This document shows, one piece after another, positions 53,211 through 63,186 of a DNA stretch of 64,000 nt (its first letter is position 1; each line of letters begins with the position of its first letter). Origin of the DNA: Nisaea sediminum (GTDB lineage Bacteria; Pseudomonadota; Alphaproteobacteria; Thalassobaculales; Thalassobaculaceae); NCBI RefSeq assembly GCF_014904705.1, contig NZ_JACZCQ010000002.1:243884-307883 (forward strand), given 5' to 3'. Under the pieces are notes generated by a model. The model worked only from the letters and a program-made list of their open reading frames with translations. It did not search any database and had not been told where the DNA came from. The position numbers and the translations under genes are program-made.

Positions 53211-53231
53211 TATTTTTTAATCATAAAAATA
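53211..53231. promoter_or_regulatory. Inverted repeat, probable ROK-regulator operator of the xyl module
   Basis: TATTTTT (53211-53217), 7 nt, AAAAATA (53225-53231), a perfect 7-bp inverted repeat centred between the divergent SDR and xylF genes. AT-rich TATTTT...AAAATA palindromes resemble NagC/Mlc-type ROK sites, and a ROK regulator gene lies at the end of this operon. Confidence 0.6.
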
Positions 53232-53274
53232 AATCAATCGGCGAATAATGCCGCATTCCTTGAGGGAGGAAAAC

Positions 53275-54324
53275 ATGAGGGTAAATCTCACGAAATTGCT
53301 TGCCGCCGGAGCCCTCGCGCTCGGTGGACTTGCCGCAGCGCCGCAGCCCGCGACGGCCGCGGACACGATTGTCGGCGTCAGCTGGTCGAATTTTCAGGAA
53401 GAGCGTTGGAAGACCGACGAGGCCGCGATCAAGGCCGCGCTCGAAAAGGCCGGCGTCGAATATATCAGCGCCGACGCGCAGAGCTCGACGGCCAAGCAGC
53501 TCTCCGACGTGGAGAGCCTGATCGCCCGCGGCGCCAAGGCACTCATCATCCTGGCGCAGGACGCCTCCGCCATCACTCCGGCCGTGAACAAGGCCGCAGC
53601 CGAGGGCATTCCCGTTGTCGGCTACGACCGGCTGATCGAGCACCCGGACGCCTTTTACATCACCTTCGACAATGTCGAGGTCGGACGCATGCAGGCGCGC
53701 GAGGTTTATGCCGCCCAGCCGAAGGGCAATTACGTCTTCATCAAAGGCAGCCCGCAGGATCCGAACGCGGACTTCCTGCATGACGGCCAGCTCGAGGTCC
53801 TGAAGGCAGCGATCGACAAGGGCGACATCAAGGTCGTCGGCGAGCAGTACACCGACGGCTGGCTACCCGCGAACGCCCAGCGCAACATGGAACAGATCCT
53901 GACCGCCAACGACAACAAGGTCGACGCCGTTGTGGCCTCGAACGACGGTACCGCCGGCGGTGTGGTCGCCGCCCTGACCGCACAAGGGATGGAAGGCCTC
54001 CCGGTCTCCGGCCAGGATGGCGATCATGCGGCACTCAACCGGGTCGCCCTCGGCATCCAGACCGTCTCGGTCTGGAAGGATGCGCGCGATCTCGGCAAAC
54101 GCGCGGCGGAAATCGCCGTCGAACTGGCGAAAGGCACCGACAACAAGAAAGTCTCCGGTGCCCAGCAATGGAAAAGCCCGAGCGGGCAGATGCTGAGCTC
54201 GGTCTTTCTTGCGCCGGTGCCGATCACAAGGGACAAGCTCGACGTCGTGATCGATGCCGGCTGGGTTTCCAAGGACGTGGTCTGCAAAGGCGTGAAGAGC
54301 GGCACGGTCGCAGCCTGCGACTGA
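53275..54324 (+). CDS. xylF: Xylose-type ABC importer, periplasmic binding protein XylF
   Basis: A 349-residue binding protein. Signal peptide [21 protein letters not shown] with cleavage after about residue 29, then the XylF/RbsB-like fold: [75 protein letters not shown] and [18 protein letters not shown]. The ERWK motif and the [25 protein letters not shown] block are typical of XylF. GGAGG is 5 nt before ATG 53275. A hairpin terminator directly downstream suggests the binding protein is made in excess over the permease and ATPase. Confidence 0.93.
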   Translation: MRVNLTKLLAAGALALGGLAAAPQPATAADTIVGVSWSNFQEERWKTDEAAIKAALEKAGVEYISADAQSSTAKQLSDVESLIARGAKALIILAQDASAITPAVNKAAAEGIPVVGYDRLIEHPDAFYITFDNVEVGRMQAREVYAAQPKGNYVFIKGSPQDPNADFLHDGQLEVLKAAIDKGDIKVVGEQYTDGWLPANAQRNMEQILTANDNKVDAVVASNDGTAGGVVAALTAQGMEGLPVSGQDGDHAALNRVALGIQTVSVWKDARDLGKRAAEIAVELAKGTDNKKVSGAQQWKSPSGQMLSSVFLAPVPITRDKLDVVIDAGWVSKDVVCKGVKSGTVAACD

Positions 54325-54344
54325 CGCCGAAGCTCCGTCCCACT

Positions 54345-54375
54345 GACCGGCACCAACTGGTGCCGGTCTTTTCTT
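54345..54375 (+). terminator. Intercistronic attenuating terminator between xylF and xylH
   Basis: GACCGGCACC (54345-54354), loop AACT, GGTGCCGGTC (54359-54368), then TTTTCTT. It is a good intrinsic terminator inside the operon and so probably sets a high XylF to XylHG ratio. Confidence 0.85.
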
Positions 54376-54395
54376 AGCTGCCGAGTGCCTGACGC

Positions 54396-55727
54396 ATGAG
54401 CGACCGGACATCCCCCCTTCCCGAACCCTCACACCAGAGCGCGGCTCCAGCCGCAGCCCCGTCGCGCGGACTTGCGGGTCTCGTCCGGACTATGGAGCTC
54501 GACTTGCGTCTGCTCGGTATGGTCGGAGCATTGCTCGCGATCTGGGTGCTGCTGGACCTGATGACCGAGGGGCGCTTCATCACCCCGCGCAATCTCTTCA
54601 ACCTCTCGGTCCAGACGGCCTCGGTCGCCGTCATGGCGACCGGCATGGTTTTCATCATCGTCACGCGGCATATCGACCTTTCGGTCGGCTCCGTCCTCGG
54701 TGTCATCGCCATGGTGATGGGCGTCGTGCAGACCGAGATCCTGCCGGAATATCTCGGCTTCAACCATCCCGCCAACTGGGTCCTGACCATCGCTGTCGGG
54801 CTCCTGCTCGGACTTCTGATCGGCAGCCTGCAGGGCTGGGTCATCGGTTATCTCGGCGTGCCCGCTTTCATCGTCACGCTGGGCGGCCTGCTGGTCTGGC
54901 GCGGCGCCGCCTGGTGGGTCACGACCGGACGCACCGTCGCTCCGCTGGACGAAACCTTCGTGATTTTCGGTGGCGGCATCGCCGGGACACTGGGCGAGGC
55001 CGGCTCCTGGCTCTTCGGCATCGTGATGACGGCTTTCGTTCTCTACGGCATCCTGAACGGGCGCCGGCGGCGCAAGCTGTTCGACTTCCCGCTGAAACCT
55101 CTCTGGGCCGACTGGCTGAATATCGGCGTGCTGACCGTCGCCATCACCTCCTTCGTCGCGGCGATGAACGCCTACCCCATCCCCGCGCGGGCCGCGCGAC
55201 GACTGGCGGAGGCGAAAGGCCTGGAGGTTCCCGAGGGCGGTATTGAGATGGTGCACGGCATCGCCGTTCCGGTCGTCATCGTCGCCATCGTCGCCGTTGT
55301 CATGACCATCATCGCACGGCGCACGAAATTCGGCCGTTACGTCTTCGCTATGGGCGGCAACCTGCAGGCGGCCGAGCTCTCCGGGATCGATGTCCGGCGC
55401 ATGACGCTCTACATCTTCACGCTGATGGGCGGCCTCTGCGCGCTCTCCGCCGTGATCGCGTCAGCCCGCCTGCAATCGGCGGCGAACGATCTCGGCACGC
55501 TCGACGAACTCCGGGTCATCGCCGCCGCGGTGATTGGCGGCACGTCGCTTGCCGGAGGCGTCGGCACGATCTACGGCGCCATCCTCGGTGCCCTCGTGAT
55601 GCAGAGCCTGCAGAGCGGCATGGCTCTGATCGGCGTGAACACCTCGCTGCAATCCATCGTCATTGGCCTCGTGCTGGTCCTTGCCGTCTGGGTCGACCAA
55701 GTCTATCGCCGGCGGATCGGGGAGTAA
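54396..55727 (+). CDS. xylH: Xylose-type ABC importer permease XylH
   Basis: A 443-residue permease with about ten hydrophobic helices. Recognisable blocks are [69 protein letters not shown] and [36 protein letters not shown], all characteristic of the XylH branch rather than RbsC. It is about 50 residues longer than E. coli XylH (393). An N-terminal Pro/Ala-rich cytoplasmic stretch accounts for part of this. It lies behind the hairpin after xylF, and 5 bp before xylG. Confidence 0.93.
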   Translation: MSDRTSPLPEPSHQSAAPAAAPSRGLAGLVRTMELDLRLLGMVGALLAIWVLLDLMTEGRFITPRNLFNLSVQTASVAVMATGMVFIIVTRHIDLSVGSVLGVIAMVMGVVQTEILPEYLGFNHPANWVLTIAVGLLLGLLIGSLQGWVIGYLGVPAFIVTLGGLLVWRGAAWWVTTGRTVAPLDETFVIFGGGIAGTLGEAGSWLFGIVMTAFVLYGILNGRRRRKLFDFPLKPLWADWLNIGVLTVAITSFVAAMNAYPIPARAARRLAEAKGLEVPEGGIEMVHGIAVPVVIVAIVAVVMTIIARRTKFGRYVFAMGGNLQAAELSGIDVRRMTLYIFTLMGGLCALSAVIASARLQSAANDLGTLDELRVIAAAVIGGTSLAGGVGTIYGAILGALVMQSLQSGMALIGVNTSLQSIVIGLVLVLAVWVDQVYRRRIGE

Positions 55728-55732
55728 GCGTC

Positions 55733-56509
55733 ATGAAGACAGACACACGGACGCCGCTCGTCGAGATGCACGATATCCATGTTTCCTTCGGTGGCATCAA
55801 GGCTGTCGACGGGGTGACCTGCGATCTCTATCCGGGCGAAGTCGTCGGTTTGCTGGGCCACAACGGCGCCGGAAAATCGACCCTGATCAAGGTGCTCTCC
55901 GGAGCTAACCCGAAAGACAGCGGCGACATCCTGATCGATGGCGAGACCGCGACGATACGCAATGCGAGGGACGCCCGGCGCCACAATATCGAGACCATCT
56001 ACCAGACACTCGCCCTCGCCGATAACCTCGACGCCGCCGCGAACCTTTTCCTAGGTCGCGAACTGCTGACACCCTCGGGCATGCTCGACGAGGTTCGCAT
56101 GGAGGCCGAGACCAGGGAGATCATGGGGCGGCTCAATCCGAACTTCCGCAAGTTCGCATCCCCGGTGAAGGCGCTTTCCGGCGGCCAACGCCAATCGGTT
56201 GCGATCGCCCGAGCCGTCTATTTCGACGCCCGCGTGCTCATTATGGACGAGCCGACGGCGGCGCTCGGCGTCCAGGAGACACAAATGGTCTCCGAGCTGA
56301 TCAAGCAGCTCAAGGCAGAAGGGATCGGGATCTTCCTGATCAGCCACGACATCCATGACGTCTTCGATCTTTCCGACCGGCTGACCGTGATGAAGAATGG
56401 CCGTCTGGTCGGGACCGTCCGTACGGAAGAGGTTTCAAAAGACGATGTGCTTGGCATGATCATTCTCGGGAAGATGCCCGACCACCTGCAGGAGCGCGCC
56501 CTTGCCTGA
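55733..56509 (+). CDS. xylG: Xylose-type ABC importer ATP-binding protein, single-domain XylG
   Basis: A 258-residue ATPase: Walker [10 protein letters not shown], signature [15 protein letters not shown], Walker [16 protein letters not shown] and H-loop LISHD. The [44 protein letters not shown] block marks the sugar (RbsA/XylG) branch. It has only one nucleotide-binding domain, half the size of the E. coli XylG of about 510 residues, so it should work as a homodimer; this short form is common in alphaproteobacteria and is not a truncation. GGGGAG precedes ATG 55733. It overlaps the lactonase gene by 8 nt. Confidence 0.93.
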   Translation: MKTDTRTPLVEMHDIHVSFGGIKAVDGVTCDLYPGEVVGLLGHNGAGKSTLIKVLSGANPKDSGDILIDGETATIRNARDARRHNIETIYQTLALADNLDAAANLFLGRELLTPSGMLDEVRMEAETREIMGRLNPNFRKFASPVKALSGGQRQSVAIARAVYFDARVLIMDEPTAALGVQETQMVSELIKQLKAEGIGIFLISHDIHDVFDLSDRLTVMKNGRLVGTVRTEEVSKDDVLGMIILGKMPDHLQERALA

Positions 56510-57398
56510 CACCGTCCGAGCCCGCCTGCTCCTCGATTGCCGGAATATCCTCGCCGAAGGCATCCAGTGGCACGCGGAGCAGAAGAAGCTCTACTGGACG
56601 GACATTCATGGCCGCGCGCTCTGGAGCTGCAATGCCGACGGCGGTGAAGCCGAAAAGGTCGCTTTTCCGAAACGCATCGGAAGCTTCGCGTTCACGGAAC
56701 AGGACACACTCCTCCTCGCCCATGAGGATGGTCTGGCGCATTTCGACCCAGCCGCGGGGAAATTGACCGAGATCCTCCGGACCGAGCCGGATCTTCCAAG
56801 CACACGGCTCAATGACGGTCGCTGCGACAGGGACGGAAGGTTCATTTACGGCGGCCTCGACGAGGAGAGCCTGCGGCCGCTTTCGGCTGTCTATTCCTAT
56901 AACGGCGGCAAGACTGCCAACCGCCTGGTCGCCGATGTCGGCTGCACCAACAGCCTTTGCTTCTCTCCCGGCGGCGAGATCATGTATTTCGCGGATTCCT
57001 CAGGCCGAAAGATCTTCCGCTATGGCTATGACCGGGAAACCGGAACGCTCTCCGGGCGGGAAGTGTTCGCTGAACTGGATGGCACCGAAGGCGCGCCCGA
57101 CGGCTCCTGCGTCGATGCGGAGGGTGCAGTCTGGAATGCCCAGTTCGAGGGAGGATGCGTGCAGCGTTTCCTCGCCAACGGCACGCGCGATGTCAGAGTG
57201 CAGGTTCCTGTCAGTCAGGTGACCCTCGCCTGCTTTGGCGGCGCGAACCTGAATCGCCTGTATATCGCGACCGCGCGGGAAGGCTTCTCTGCGGAACGCG
57301 AGCGAATGCAACCCACGGCCGGCGGCATTTACGTCGCCGATCTCGACGGCATCAGGGGACTTCCGGAAGAACGCTTCCGGGGCTCCCTTCCTCTCTAA
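56502..57398 (+). CDS. SMP-30/gluconolactonase-type sugar lactonase (XylC-like)
   Basis: A 298-residue six-bladed propeller of the SMP-30 family, which hydrolyses sugar lactones. The metal/active-site residues are conserved: Glu19 (LAEGIQW), Asn104 with Arg107 (RLNDGRCD), Asn150 (CTNSLCFS) and Asp200 (GAPDGSC). The start is TTG 56502, with AGGAG 7 nt upstream and an 8 nt overlap with xylG. Together with the SDR dehydrogenase it makes the first two steps of an oxidative pentose route. Equivalent to Caulobacter XylC or to an arabinonolactonase; specificity is not decided by sequence. Confidence 0.9.
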   Translation: MPDTVRARLLLDCRNILAEGIQWHAEQKKLYWTDIHGRALWSCNADGGEAEKVAFPKRIGSFAFTEQDTLLLAHEDGLAHFDPAAGKLTEILRTEPDLPSTRLNDGRCDRDGRFIYGGLDEESLRPLSAVYSYNGGKTANRLVADVGCTNSLCFSPGGEIMYFADSSGRKIFRYGYDRETGTLSGREVFAELDGTEGAPDGSCVDAEGAVWNAQFEGGCVQRFLANGTRDVRVQVPVSQVTLACFGGANLNRLYIATAREGFSAERERMQPTAGGIYVADLDGIRGLPEERFRGSLPL

Positions 57399-57402
57399 AA
57401 AG

Positions 57403-58617
57403 ATGGATCAAGCGAACAAGAGGCTCGGTCGGCATATTCCGGACCCGGCGCGTGCAAAGAACCGGAAGGCGGTCGTGGACTGTCTCCGCCGGCGCGGTGC
57501 CGCGGCGCGGATCGAACTCGCCGAACATATCGGCATCAGTCCCGCAACAGTCACCATCATCACCTCCGAACTGCTTGAGGACGGCGTCATCCGCGAGGAA
57601 CAGGGCGCCCCGGACCGCGACGAGTCCGCACGAGGCCGCCCGCGGACCCGTCTCGAACTGAACCCTGAGGCCGGTTTCGCGGTCGGCATCAAGATCTCGA
57701 TGCACCAGGCGTCGGTGTCGCTGACCGATCTCTCGGGCGACATCCTCGGAGCCGAGACGATCCCCGTCCGGGCGAACCGCGACGCCCCGGAATGGATCGC
57801 CGACATCTGCATGCAACAGGTCAGCAAGATCGTCGGAGAGTCCGGAATTGACCCGGATCTGGTGCTCGGGCTCGGCATCGGCGTCCCCGGCTATGTCGAA
57901 TACCCCTCCGGCCTCGTCCGCTGGGCACCGGTCTTCTCCGGCCGGGACGTTCCGTTCCGGGAGATCGTCGAGGAACGTACCGGCTTCCGGACCTTCATCG
58001 ACAACGACGCGAACATGACCGCGCTGGCGGAGAAATGGTTCGGCGTCGGCCGCACCTTTCCCACCTTCCTCGTCGTCACCGTGGAGCACGGCGTCGGCAT
58101 GGGGCTGGTGATCAACGAGAGGCTCTATCGCGGCTCCCGCGGCTTCGGCGCGGAGTTCGGTCATACCAAGATCGTTGTTGGCGGCGCACTTTGCCGTTGC
58201 GGCCAGCGCGGCTGCATCGAGGCCTACGCCTCCGACTATGCGATCGCGCGCGAGGCCAACATCCTCGGCCCATCGGTCGCGACGGACGATCCGATCGCGC
58301 TCGAGGCGCGGATGCGCGATCTCATCCAGCAGGCGGATGCCGGGGATCCCGCGGTTACCTCCGTCTTCGAACGCGCGGGAAGCATGCTCGGCACAGGCAT
58401 CGCCAATCTTGTGGACATTCTGGATCCGCCGGTCGTGGTGCTTTCCGGCGCCCGCGCACACTCCGCGAAGGCGTTTTACGCCGCCCTGCGCAAGGCGCTT
58501 GAGGAAAACATTCTCCCGGGCACGGACACTTCGATCGATCTCCGGATCGATTCCGGTGGAGACGAGGTTTGGGCGCGCGGCGCCGCGGCGCTCGTGCTGG
58601 AGGAAACCCTGATCTGA
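57403..58617 (+). CDS. ROK-family transcriptional repressor (XylR-type)
   Basis: A 404-residue protein with an N-terminal winged helix (NRKAVVDCLRRRGAAARIELAEHIGISPATVTIITSELLEDGVIRE) and a ROK sugar-kinase fold. The ROK zinc motif is GGALCRCGQRGCIEAYAS, and FIDNDANMTALAEKWFGVG with VEHGVGMGLVINERLYRGSRGFGAEFGHT forms the sugar site. It is the last gene of the xyl operon, 4 bp after the lactonase. Such proteins release DNA on binding the sugar, so it probably represses the divergent SDR and xylF promoters through the inverted repeat at 53211-53231. Confidence 0.9.
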   Translation: MDQANKRLGRHIPDPARAKNRKAVVDCLRRRGAAARIELAEHIGISPATVTIITSELLEDGVIREEQGAPDRDESARGRPRTRLELNPEAGFAVGIKISMHQASVSLTDLSGDILGAETIPVRANRDAPEWIADICMQQVSKIVGESGIDPDLVLGLGIGVPGYVEYPSGLVRWAPVFSGRDVPFREIVEERTGFRTFIDNDANMTALAEKWFGVGRTFPTFLVVTVEHGVGMGLVINERLYRGSRGFGAEFGHTKIVVGGALCRCGQRGCIEAYASDYAIAREANILGPSVATDDPIALEARMRDLIQQADAGDPAVTSVFERAGSMLGTGIANLVDILDPPVVVLSGARAHSAKAFYAALRKALEENILPGTDTSIDLRIDSGGDEVWARGAAALVLEETLI

Positions 58618-58618
58618 T

Positions 58619-59494
58619 TCAGGCCGGAGAAACCGCTCCCCGCGCGGGGTCGAGTGCATAGACCAGTTGGCGCAGGTCGTCGAGCAATGCCTGCCGGTCC
58701 GTCCCTCCGCCGAGCTCCTCCGCCCCGACCGGTGCACCGATATGCGCCCGCACCTCGTCACCGATCCGGCGCACCACCTCACTCATCAGCAAAGCCTCGC
58801 GCAATGCCTCGCTGAAACGGCTGACGAAGTGGAAAAGAAGCCGGTTCTGTCCCTCGAAAAAGATCGGCACAACCCTCGCCCCGGAATGGGCTATCAGCTT
58901 GCCGGCAAAGAGCTTCCAGGGGGCATCGGTCGCCCGACCGAAAACGCTATCCGCCGTGGAAACGCGTCCGGCCGGAAAGATCACCAGCGCCCCGCCATCC
59001 TTCAGATGGCCGAGCGCCGCTCGCTTCGATTCGACATTGCTCCTTAGCGCGCTGGAGGCGCCATCGAATTCGATCGGAATCAGGAACGGCCGGAGCGGTT
59101 CGGCGCGCCCGAGAGCCGCGTGGGCCATCAGCTTGAAGTCCGGCCTTACCTGCGACGTGATATGGCCCACCGCGATGCCATCCAGGACGCCGAATGGATG
59201 ATTGGCGACGATGATCAGGGGACCCTCGGCGGGAATCGCCTTCAGGCGGGATTCGTCGAAGCGGACGGAGAGCCTCAGATACTCGACGGCAGATTGCCAG
59301 AAATCGCCGCTCCCGAGATATTTGCTGCAGTAATCGTCGTACATTCGCTGCAGGCGCGGTTGACCCGTCAGCAGTTCGATACACCGAATCAGAATCTGGC
59401 GTCCGAATGCATCGTCCGGATTGCAATACGAGACGACCGGCCTTCTCGATTCGAACTCCCGCCGGAGCCGGTTCCATCCGAGGTTCACTTCCAT
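58619..59494 (-). CDS. Lysophospholipid acyltransferase family protein (COG3176-like)
   Basis: A 291-residue membrane-associated acyltransferase. The active-site block is IIVANHPFGVLDGIAVGH with His99 and Asp105; the second motif is LVIFPAGRVST (173-180), and FLIPIEF with GARVVPIFFEGQN follows, as in the PlsC/OlsA superfamily. The NHPFG.LDG form marks the branch annotated as putative hemolysin or ornithine-lipid acyltransferase. It would move an acyl chain from acyl-ACP or acyl-CoA to a lysolipid. It converges with the ROK gene (1 bp between stops). The start at ATG 59494 has only a weak site. Confidence 0.83.
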   Translation of the reverse strand: MEVNLGWNRLRREFESRRPVVSYCNPDDAFGRQILIRCIELLTGQPRLQRMYDDYCSKYLGSGDFWQSAVEYLRLSVRFDESRLKAIPAEGPLIIVANHPFGVLDGIAVGHITSQVRPDFKLMAHAALGRAEPLRPFLIPIEFDGASSALRSNVESKRAALGHLKDGGALVIFPAGRVSTADSVFGRATDAPWKLFAGKLIAHSGARVVPIFFEGQNRLLFHFVSRFSEALREALLMSEVVRRIGDEVRAHIGAPVGAEELGGGTDRQALLDDLRQLVYALDPARGAVSPA

Positions 59495-59731
59495 TTTCCC
59501 GCTGCTCTCCGCATGCCAAATGACGAACGCTAGCGACGACACGTGACAGCCTGATGACCGAATGATTGCAGAGAGGCGACGGCACGCACCCGGCAAGTCG
59601 CCCTGAAAGCGGGTTGATCCGGCGCTCCGTTTCGTATGACCATTGGCGCTGTCATCCATCGGCAGCGACGGACTCCGGTCGCGGGCCAAACCAGCAAAGA
59701 GAGGCGCTTGCCGAAAGGCAGAGACTTTGAA

Positions 59732-61795
59732 ATGGTGGACGCTCAGTTCGACGGAAACCGGAATACTCTGACCGTTTCGCCGCCGGCGCGCAGCTCGAAG
59801 CAAGACGACATCCTGAAGGTCAGCCTCCTCGGCGGCTTCGCGATCGCGGCGCCCGGCTGCGAAGCTAACCTGCCCAGCCGGAAAGCCCAGGCCATTCTCG
59901 CGTACCTCATGCTGGTCCCGGCCCACAGCGAGACCAGGGAGAGGATCGCCGGCCTGCTCTGGAGCAGCGCGCCGGAAGAACAGGCTCGGGCATCCCTCAG
60001 GCAGGCGCTGAGGCGCCTCAATCAGTACTTCGAGAAAGTCGGACACAGTGCGATCGAGGTAACGCGGAACGAGATCCGCCTGCGCACCGACGCGTTTATC
60101 AGCGATCTCTGGACCATCCTCGACCAGGACGCGAAGGCGCCCGTCCACCCGATCCTGCTGCAACGCAGCGACATCTCCTCCTCTCTCCTTCTCGGGTTCG
60201 AGGATCTAGACCCGGCTTTCGGATCCTGGATCACAGTGCAAAGGCAGATCCTGCACGACCGGCTGGTCGTCAGTCTCGAGGCCCGCATCAGCGATCACAC
60301 TCGCTCCGACGAACCGCACGCCGAACGGATCTCGAAAAACGCGGCGCTCGCGCTCTCCAACCTGGATCCGACGCACGAAGGCGCCTGCCGCGAACTCATG
60401 CTGCAACATGTTCGCACCGGGGACATCGCGTCCGCCCTGAAACGCTACAACAGGCTCTGGTCCCTGCTCGAGGCCGATTACGACATGGAGCCATCGGACG
60501 AGACCAAGGCCCTTGTAGCGCTGATAAAATCAGGCACGGCTCCGGATGCCACAGCCCAGAACGGCAATGATGCTATCGTGAGAGCAGCGCGGAATGCGGT
60601 CGGCGCGCCGCGCCTTGTCGTCGGTACATTTTCCGATGCAGGGCTCCCCGAGCCGCTCAGGTTCATGGCTCGCGCCTTTCGTCATCAATTCATGTCGAGC
60701 CTGCTGAAATTCAGGGAATGGCTGGTGATCGACGGAGAACGCACGGAATCCGTGAAGGGTCTCGTTGCTCTGGATCCGAGCTACCGGGTCGAGGCGGACG
60801 CCTTCGTGAAGGAAGCGGTCCTGCATGTTCTGGTCTCGGTGCGTGACACCGCCTCCGATACGATTCTCTGGAGCGAGGAAAGTCCCGCCAGTCTGGAAAC
60901 CTGGCCGCGTTCCCTGAAGCAGCTGGTGCAAAAACTGGCTGTTGCCGTCAATGTGCACCTGTCGCTCGGCCGATCCGGACTTTCCGCAAGCGATGCCCCG
61001 GTCTCTCCGTCGATTCATGACCGCTGGCTTTTGGGACGCGGCCTCATGCGCCGCTGGACGCCGGCTTCCTGGTCCCAGGCGACCGATACCTTCGATGCGA
61101 TTGTCGTCGACGCTCCGGACTTCGCGCCGGGCCTCTCCAGCCGCTCCCTGTCTTCAAGCATGAAGGGGTTCGTCTGCCCGGGATATCAGACCGATGTGGA
61201 AACAGAGGAAGAAGCGCTGGAGTTCGCGCAACGGTCGATTGAGGCCGGGCCGCGCGATACCAAGAGCTACCATGCCTCCGGATGGGCAAATCTCCAGGTC
61301 GGCGCGTTCGAACGCGCGATCCTTTGTTTCGGGATCGCGGAGAACCTCAACCAGAACGATGTCGGCACCGCAATTTCTTCGGCTCTCGGGCTCGCCTTCT
61401 GCGGAGAAACGGCAGAGGCCGTGCGCCGCATCGAGGCTCCGCGGGAAACGGATTCGTCATACCGACCGCTGAACTGGTGCTTCGAAACCGCCTGCCGCTA
61501 TCTGTGCCGCGACTATCCGGGAACCATCTGGGCGGCCGCGAAGGCCGGGGAAAACAACGTTCTCTACCCGCCGGCCTGGGCGGCGGCCGCGTTCGCCCAT
61601 CTCGGTAATGGCAAGGCCGCCGAACGGGAGGCGGAGCGCTTCCTCTCGACCGCTCGCGAGAACTGGATCGGCGAAATGCCTCCACTGCCCGGAGACATCG
61701 CGCAGTGGTTCCTCTCGGCTTTCCGGTTCCGCAATGCGGAGGATTATTTCCATCTGAAGCACGGTCTTGAGCGCGCCGGCCTCGCGGCGCGATAG
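59732..61795 (+). CDS. SARP/BTAD-type regulator with TolB-like and TPR domains
   Basis: A protein of about 687 residues. A winged-helix trigger domain comes first (LKVSLLGGFAIAAPGCEANLPSRKAQAILAYLMLVP...RIAGLLWSSAPEEQARASLRQALRRLNQ), then a BTAD segment (ACRELMLQHVRTGDIASALKRYNRLWSLLEADYDMEPSDET), a TolB/FlgO-like region with the LxxD/WSEES pattern, and C-terminal TPR-type helices (SYHASGWANLQVGAFERAILCFGIAENLNQ). This layout, related to SARP activators and CadC/adenylate-cyclase-linked proteins, occurs in rhizobia-like bacteria. ATG 59732 has GAGA 7 nt upstream; an ATG at 59636 is in frame but has no site. Targets unknown. Confidence 0.8.
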   Translation: MVDAQFDGNRNTLTVSPPARSSKQDDILKVSLLGGFAIAAPGCEANLPSRKAQAILAYLMLVPAHSETRERIAGLLWSSAPEEQARASLRQALRRLNQYFEKVGHSAIEVTRNEIRLRTDAFISDLWTILDQDAKAPVHPILLQRSDISSSLLLGFEDLDPAFGSWITVQRQILHDRLVVSLEARISDHTRSDEPHAERISKNAALALSNLDPTHEGACRELMLQHVRTGDIASALKRYNRLWSLLEADYDMEPSDETKALVALIKSGTAPDATAQNGNDAIVRAARNAVGAPRLVVGTFSDAGLPEPLRFMARAFRHQFMSSLLKFREWLVIDGERTESVKGLVALDPSYRVEADAFVKEAVLHVLVSVRDTASDTILWSEESPASLETWPRSLKQLVQKLAVAVNVHLSLGRSGLSASDAPVSPSIHDRWLLGRGLMRRWTPASWSQATDTFDAIVVDAPDFAPGLSSRSLSSSMKGFVCPGYQTDVETEEEALEFAQRSIEAGPRDTKSYHASGWANLQVGAFERAILCFGIAENLNQNDVGTAISSALGLAFCGETAEAVRRIEAPRETDSSYRPLNWCFETACRYLCRDYPGTIWAAAKAGENNVLYPPAWAAAAFAHLGNGKAAEREAERFLSTARENWIGEMPPLPGDIAQWFLSAFRFRNAEDYFHLKHGLERAGLAAR

Positions 61796-61817
61796 GTTCC
61801 CGACCCCGGCCTCTCTC

Positions 61818-62483
61818 TCAGTGCCCCACCCGGTGCTCCAACCGGCTGAGCAGCCGGACGACCGGCCAGAGCATGATCAGATAGGCCGCCGCAGCCATGA
61901 CGATCGGCGAGGCGTTGTAGGTCACCGAGCGGGCCATGTCGGCGGAATAGAGCAGTTCCTGGAACGAGACCACGCTGGCGATCGAGGTCAGCTTCACGAT
62001 CTCGATGATGTTGCTGAGCAGGTCCGGCAGCACGTTCCGGGTCGCCTGCGGCAGGATCACGTAGCGCATGGTCTGAAAGCCGGAGAGCCCGGTCGAGCGC
62101 GCCGCCTCGAACTGCCCCGCGCCGATGCTGTCGATCCCGGCCCGATAAATTTCCGCGAAGTAGGCTGAGTTGTTCAGCAGAAAGGCGACGCAGACCGCCG
62201 TGAAGGGAGAGATCTCAACGCCCGCGAAGGGCAGCCCCGCATAGACGAAGATGAGCAGGACGAGCGGCGGCACCGCGCGGAAGAGATCGATCAGCGCGAT
62301 CACGGCATAACGGAGCGTCCGGTATTTCGTTCGCGTCGCGAGGGCGACCAGCAGACCGCCGAGCAGCCCGAGCGGAATGACCGCGAGGCAGAGCAGCAGC
62401 GTCATTCCCGCACCCCGCAGCATTAGCGGGAAGACTTCCTTCATGATGTCGAGATTGAAGAAATTGTAGATTAGCTCGTCCAT
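61818..62483 (-). CDS. Polar amino-acid ABC importer permease (HisM/GlnP type), second
   Basis: A 221-residue permease of the His/Glu/Gln/Arg/opine family. Family features are LLCLAVIPLGLLGGLLVALA, ALIDLFRAVPPLVLLIFVYAGLP and the EAA loop GQFEAARSTGLSGFQTMRYVILPQATRNVLPDLLSNIIEIVKLTSIASVVSFQEL. It starts one base after the preceding permease stop, so it is coupled to it. It ends 22 bp from the converging regulator gene. Forms the heterodimeric channel with the upstream permease. Confidence 0.93.
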   Translation of the reverse strand: MDELIYNFFNLDIMKEVFPLMLRGAGMTLLLCLAVIPLGLLGGLLVALATRTKYRTLRYAVIALIDLFRAVPPLVLLIFVYAGLPFAGVEISPFTAVCVAFLLNNSAYFAEIYRAGIDSIGAGQFEAARSTGLSGFQTMRYVILPQATRNVLPDLLSNIIEIVKLTSIASVVSFQELLYSADMARSVTYNASPIVMAAAAYLIMLWPVVRLLSRLEHRVGH

Positions 62484-62484
62484 T

Positions 62485-63186
62485 TCAGGCGCGCCTCCAC
62501 TGGAAGCGGGTCTCGATCCAGCGCCCGACGGCGACGACCGGGATGAAGAGCAGGATGTAGGCGATGGCACCCATCATCAGCGGCGTCGCGCTGCCGGAAA
62601 AGGATTGCGCGGTCGAGGCCTGGTTCAGGATCTCCCCCACTCCGATGACGGTACCGAGCGCAGTGTTCTTGGTGATCGCGATGGTCCGGTTGGTCAGCGG
62701 CGCGACGGTCATCCGGACGGCCTGGGGGATGACGACATAGATCAGGGTCTGGTTGAAGCCGAGCCCGGTCGAGCGCGCCGCTTCCCACTGCCCCTTGCGG
62801 ACGGAGAGGATCCCGGCCCAGAAGATCTCCTCCGAGAAGGCCCCGAGCACGAGGGTCAGCACCAGCCAGAGAACGAAAAAGCCGGACAGGGTCAATCCAA
62901 GGGTCGGCAGGCCGAAATAGATCAGCAGGATCAGCACCAGCGGCGGCAGCGAGCGCATCAGATCGACGAAGATCACGATCAGCGCAGAGAGAAATGTGTT
63001 CCGGTAGCTGCGGAGGACCGCGAGCGCCATGCCGAGCGCGATGCCGCAAAGCACGACGAGCACCGCGATCTCACAGGTGACGATCACGCCTTTTCCGATC
63101 GCGCCCGAATATTCCGCGATCAGGTCCGGGCGGAAAAAGGTCTCGACGAACCGCTCCCACATGGTGGCGGGCACCGCTTCGCTCAT
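62485..63186 (-). CDS. Polar amino-acid ABC importer permease (HisQ/GlnP type), first
   Basis: A 233-residue permease with VIVTCEIAVLVVLCGIALGMALAVLRS, FVDLMRSLPPLVLILLIYFGLPTLG and EAA loop GQWEAARSTGLGFNQTLIYVVIPQAVRMTVAPLTNRTIAITKNTALGTVIGVGEIL, all standard for the family. Its ATG overlaps the ATPase stop (63183-63186). With the second permease and the GlnQ-like ATPase it forms one importer; the binding-protein gene is not seen and probably lies past the right edge, upstream of the ATPase. Confidence 0.93.
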   Translation of the reverse strand: MSEAVPATMWERFVETFFRPDLIAEYSGAIGKGVIVTCEIAVLVVLCGIALGMALAVLRSYRNTFLSALIVIFVDLMRSLPPLVLILLIYFGLPTLGLTLSGFFVLWLVLTLVLGAFSEEIFWAGILSVRKGQWEAARSTGLGFNQTLIYVVIPQAVRMTVAPLTNRTIAITKNTALGTVIGVGEILNQASTAQSFSGSATPLMMGAIAYILLFIPVVAVGRWIETRFQWRRA

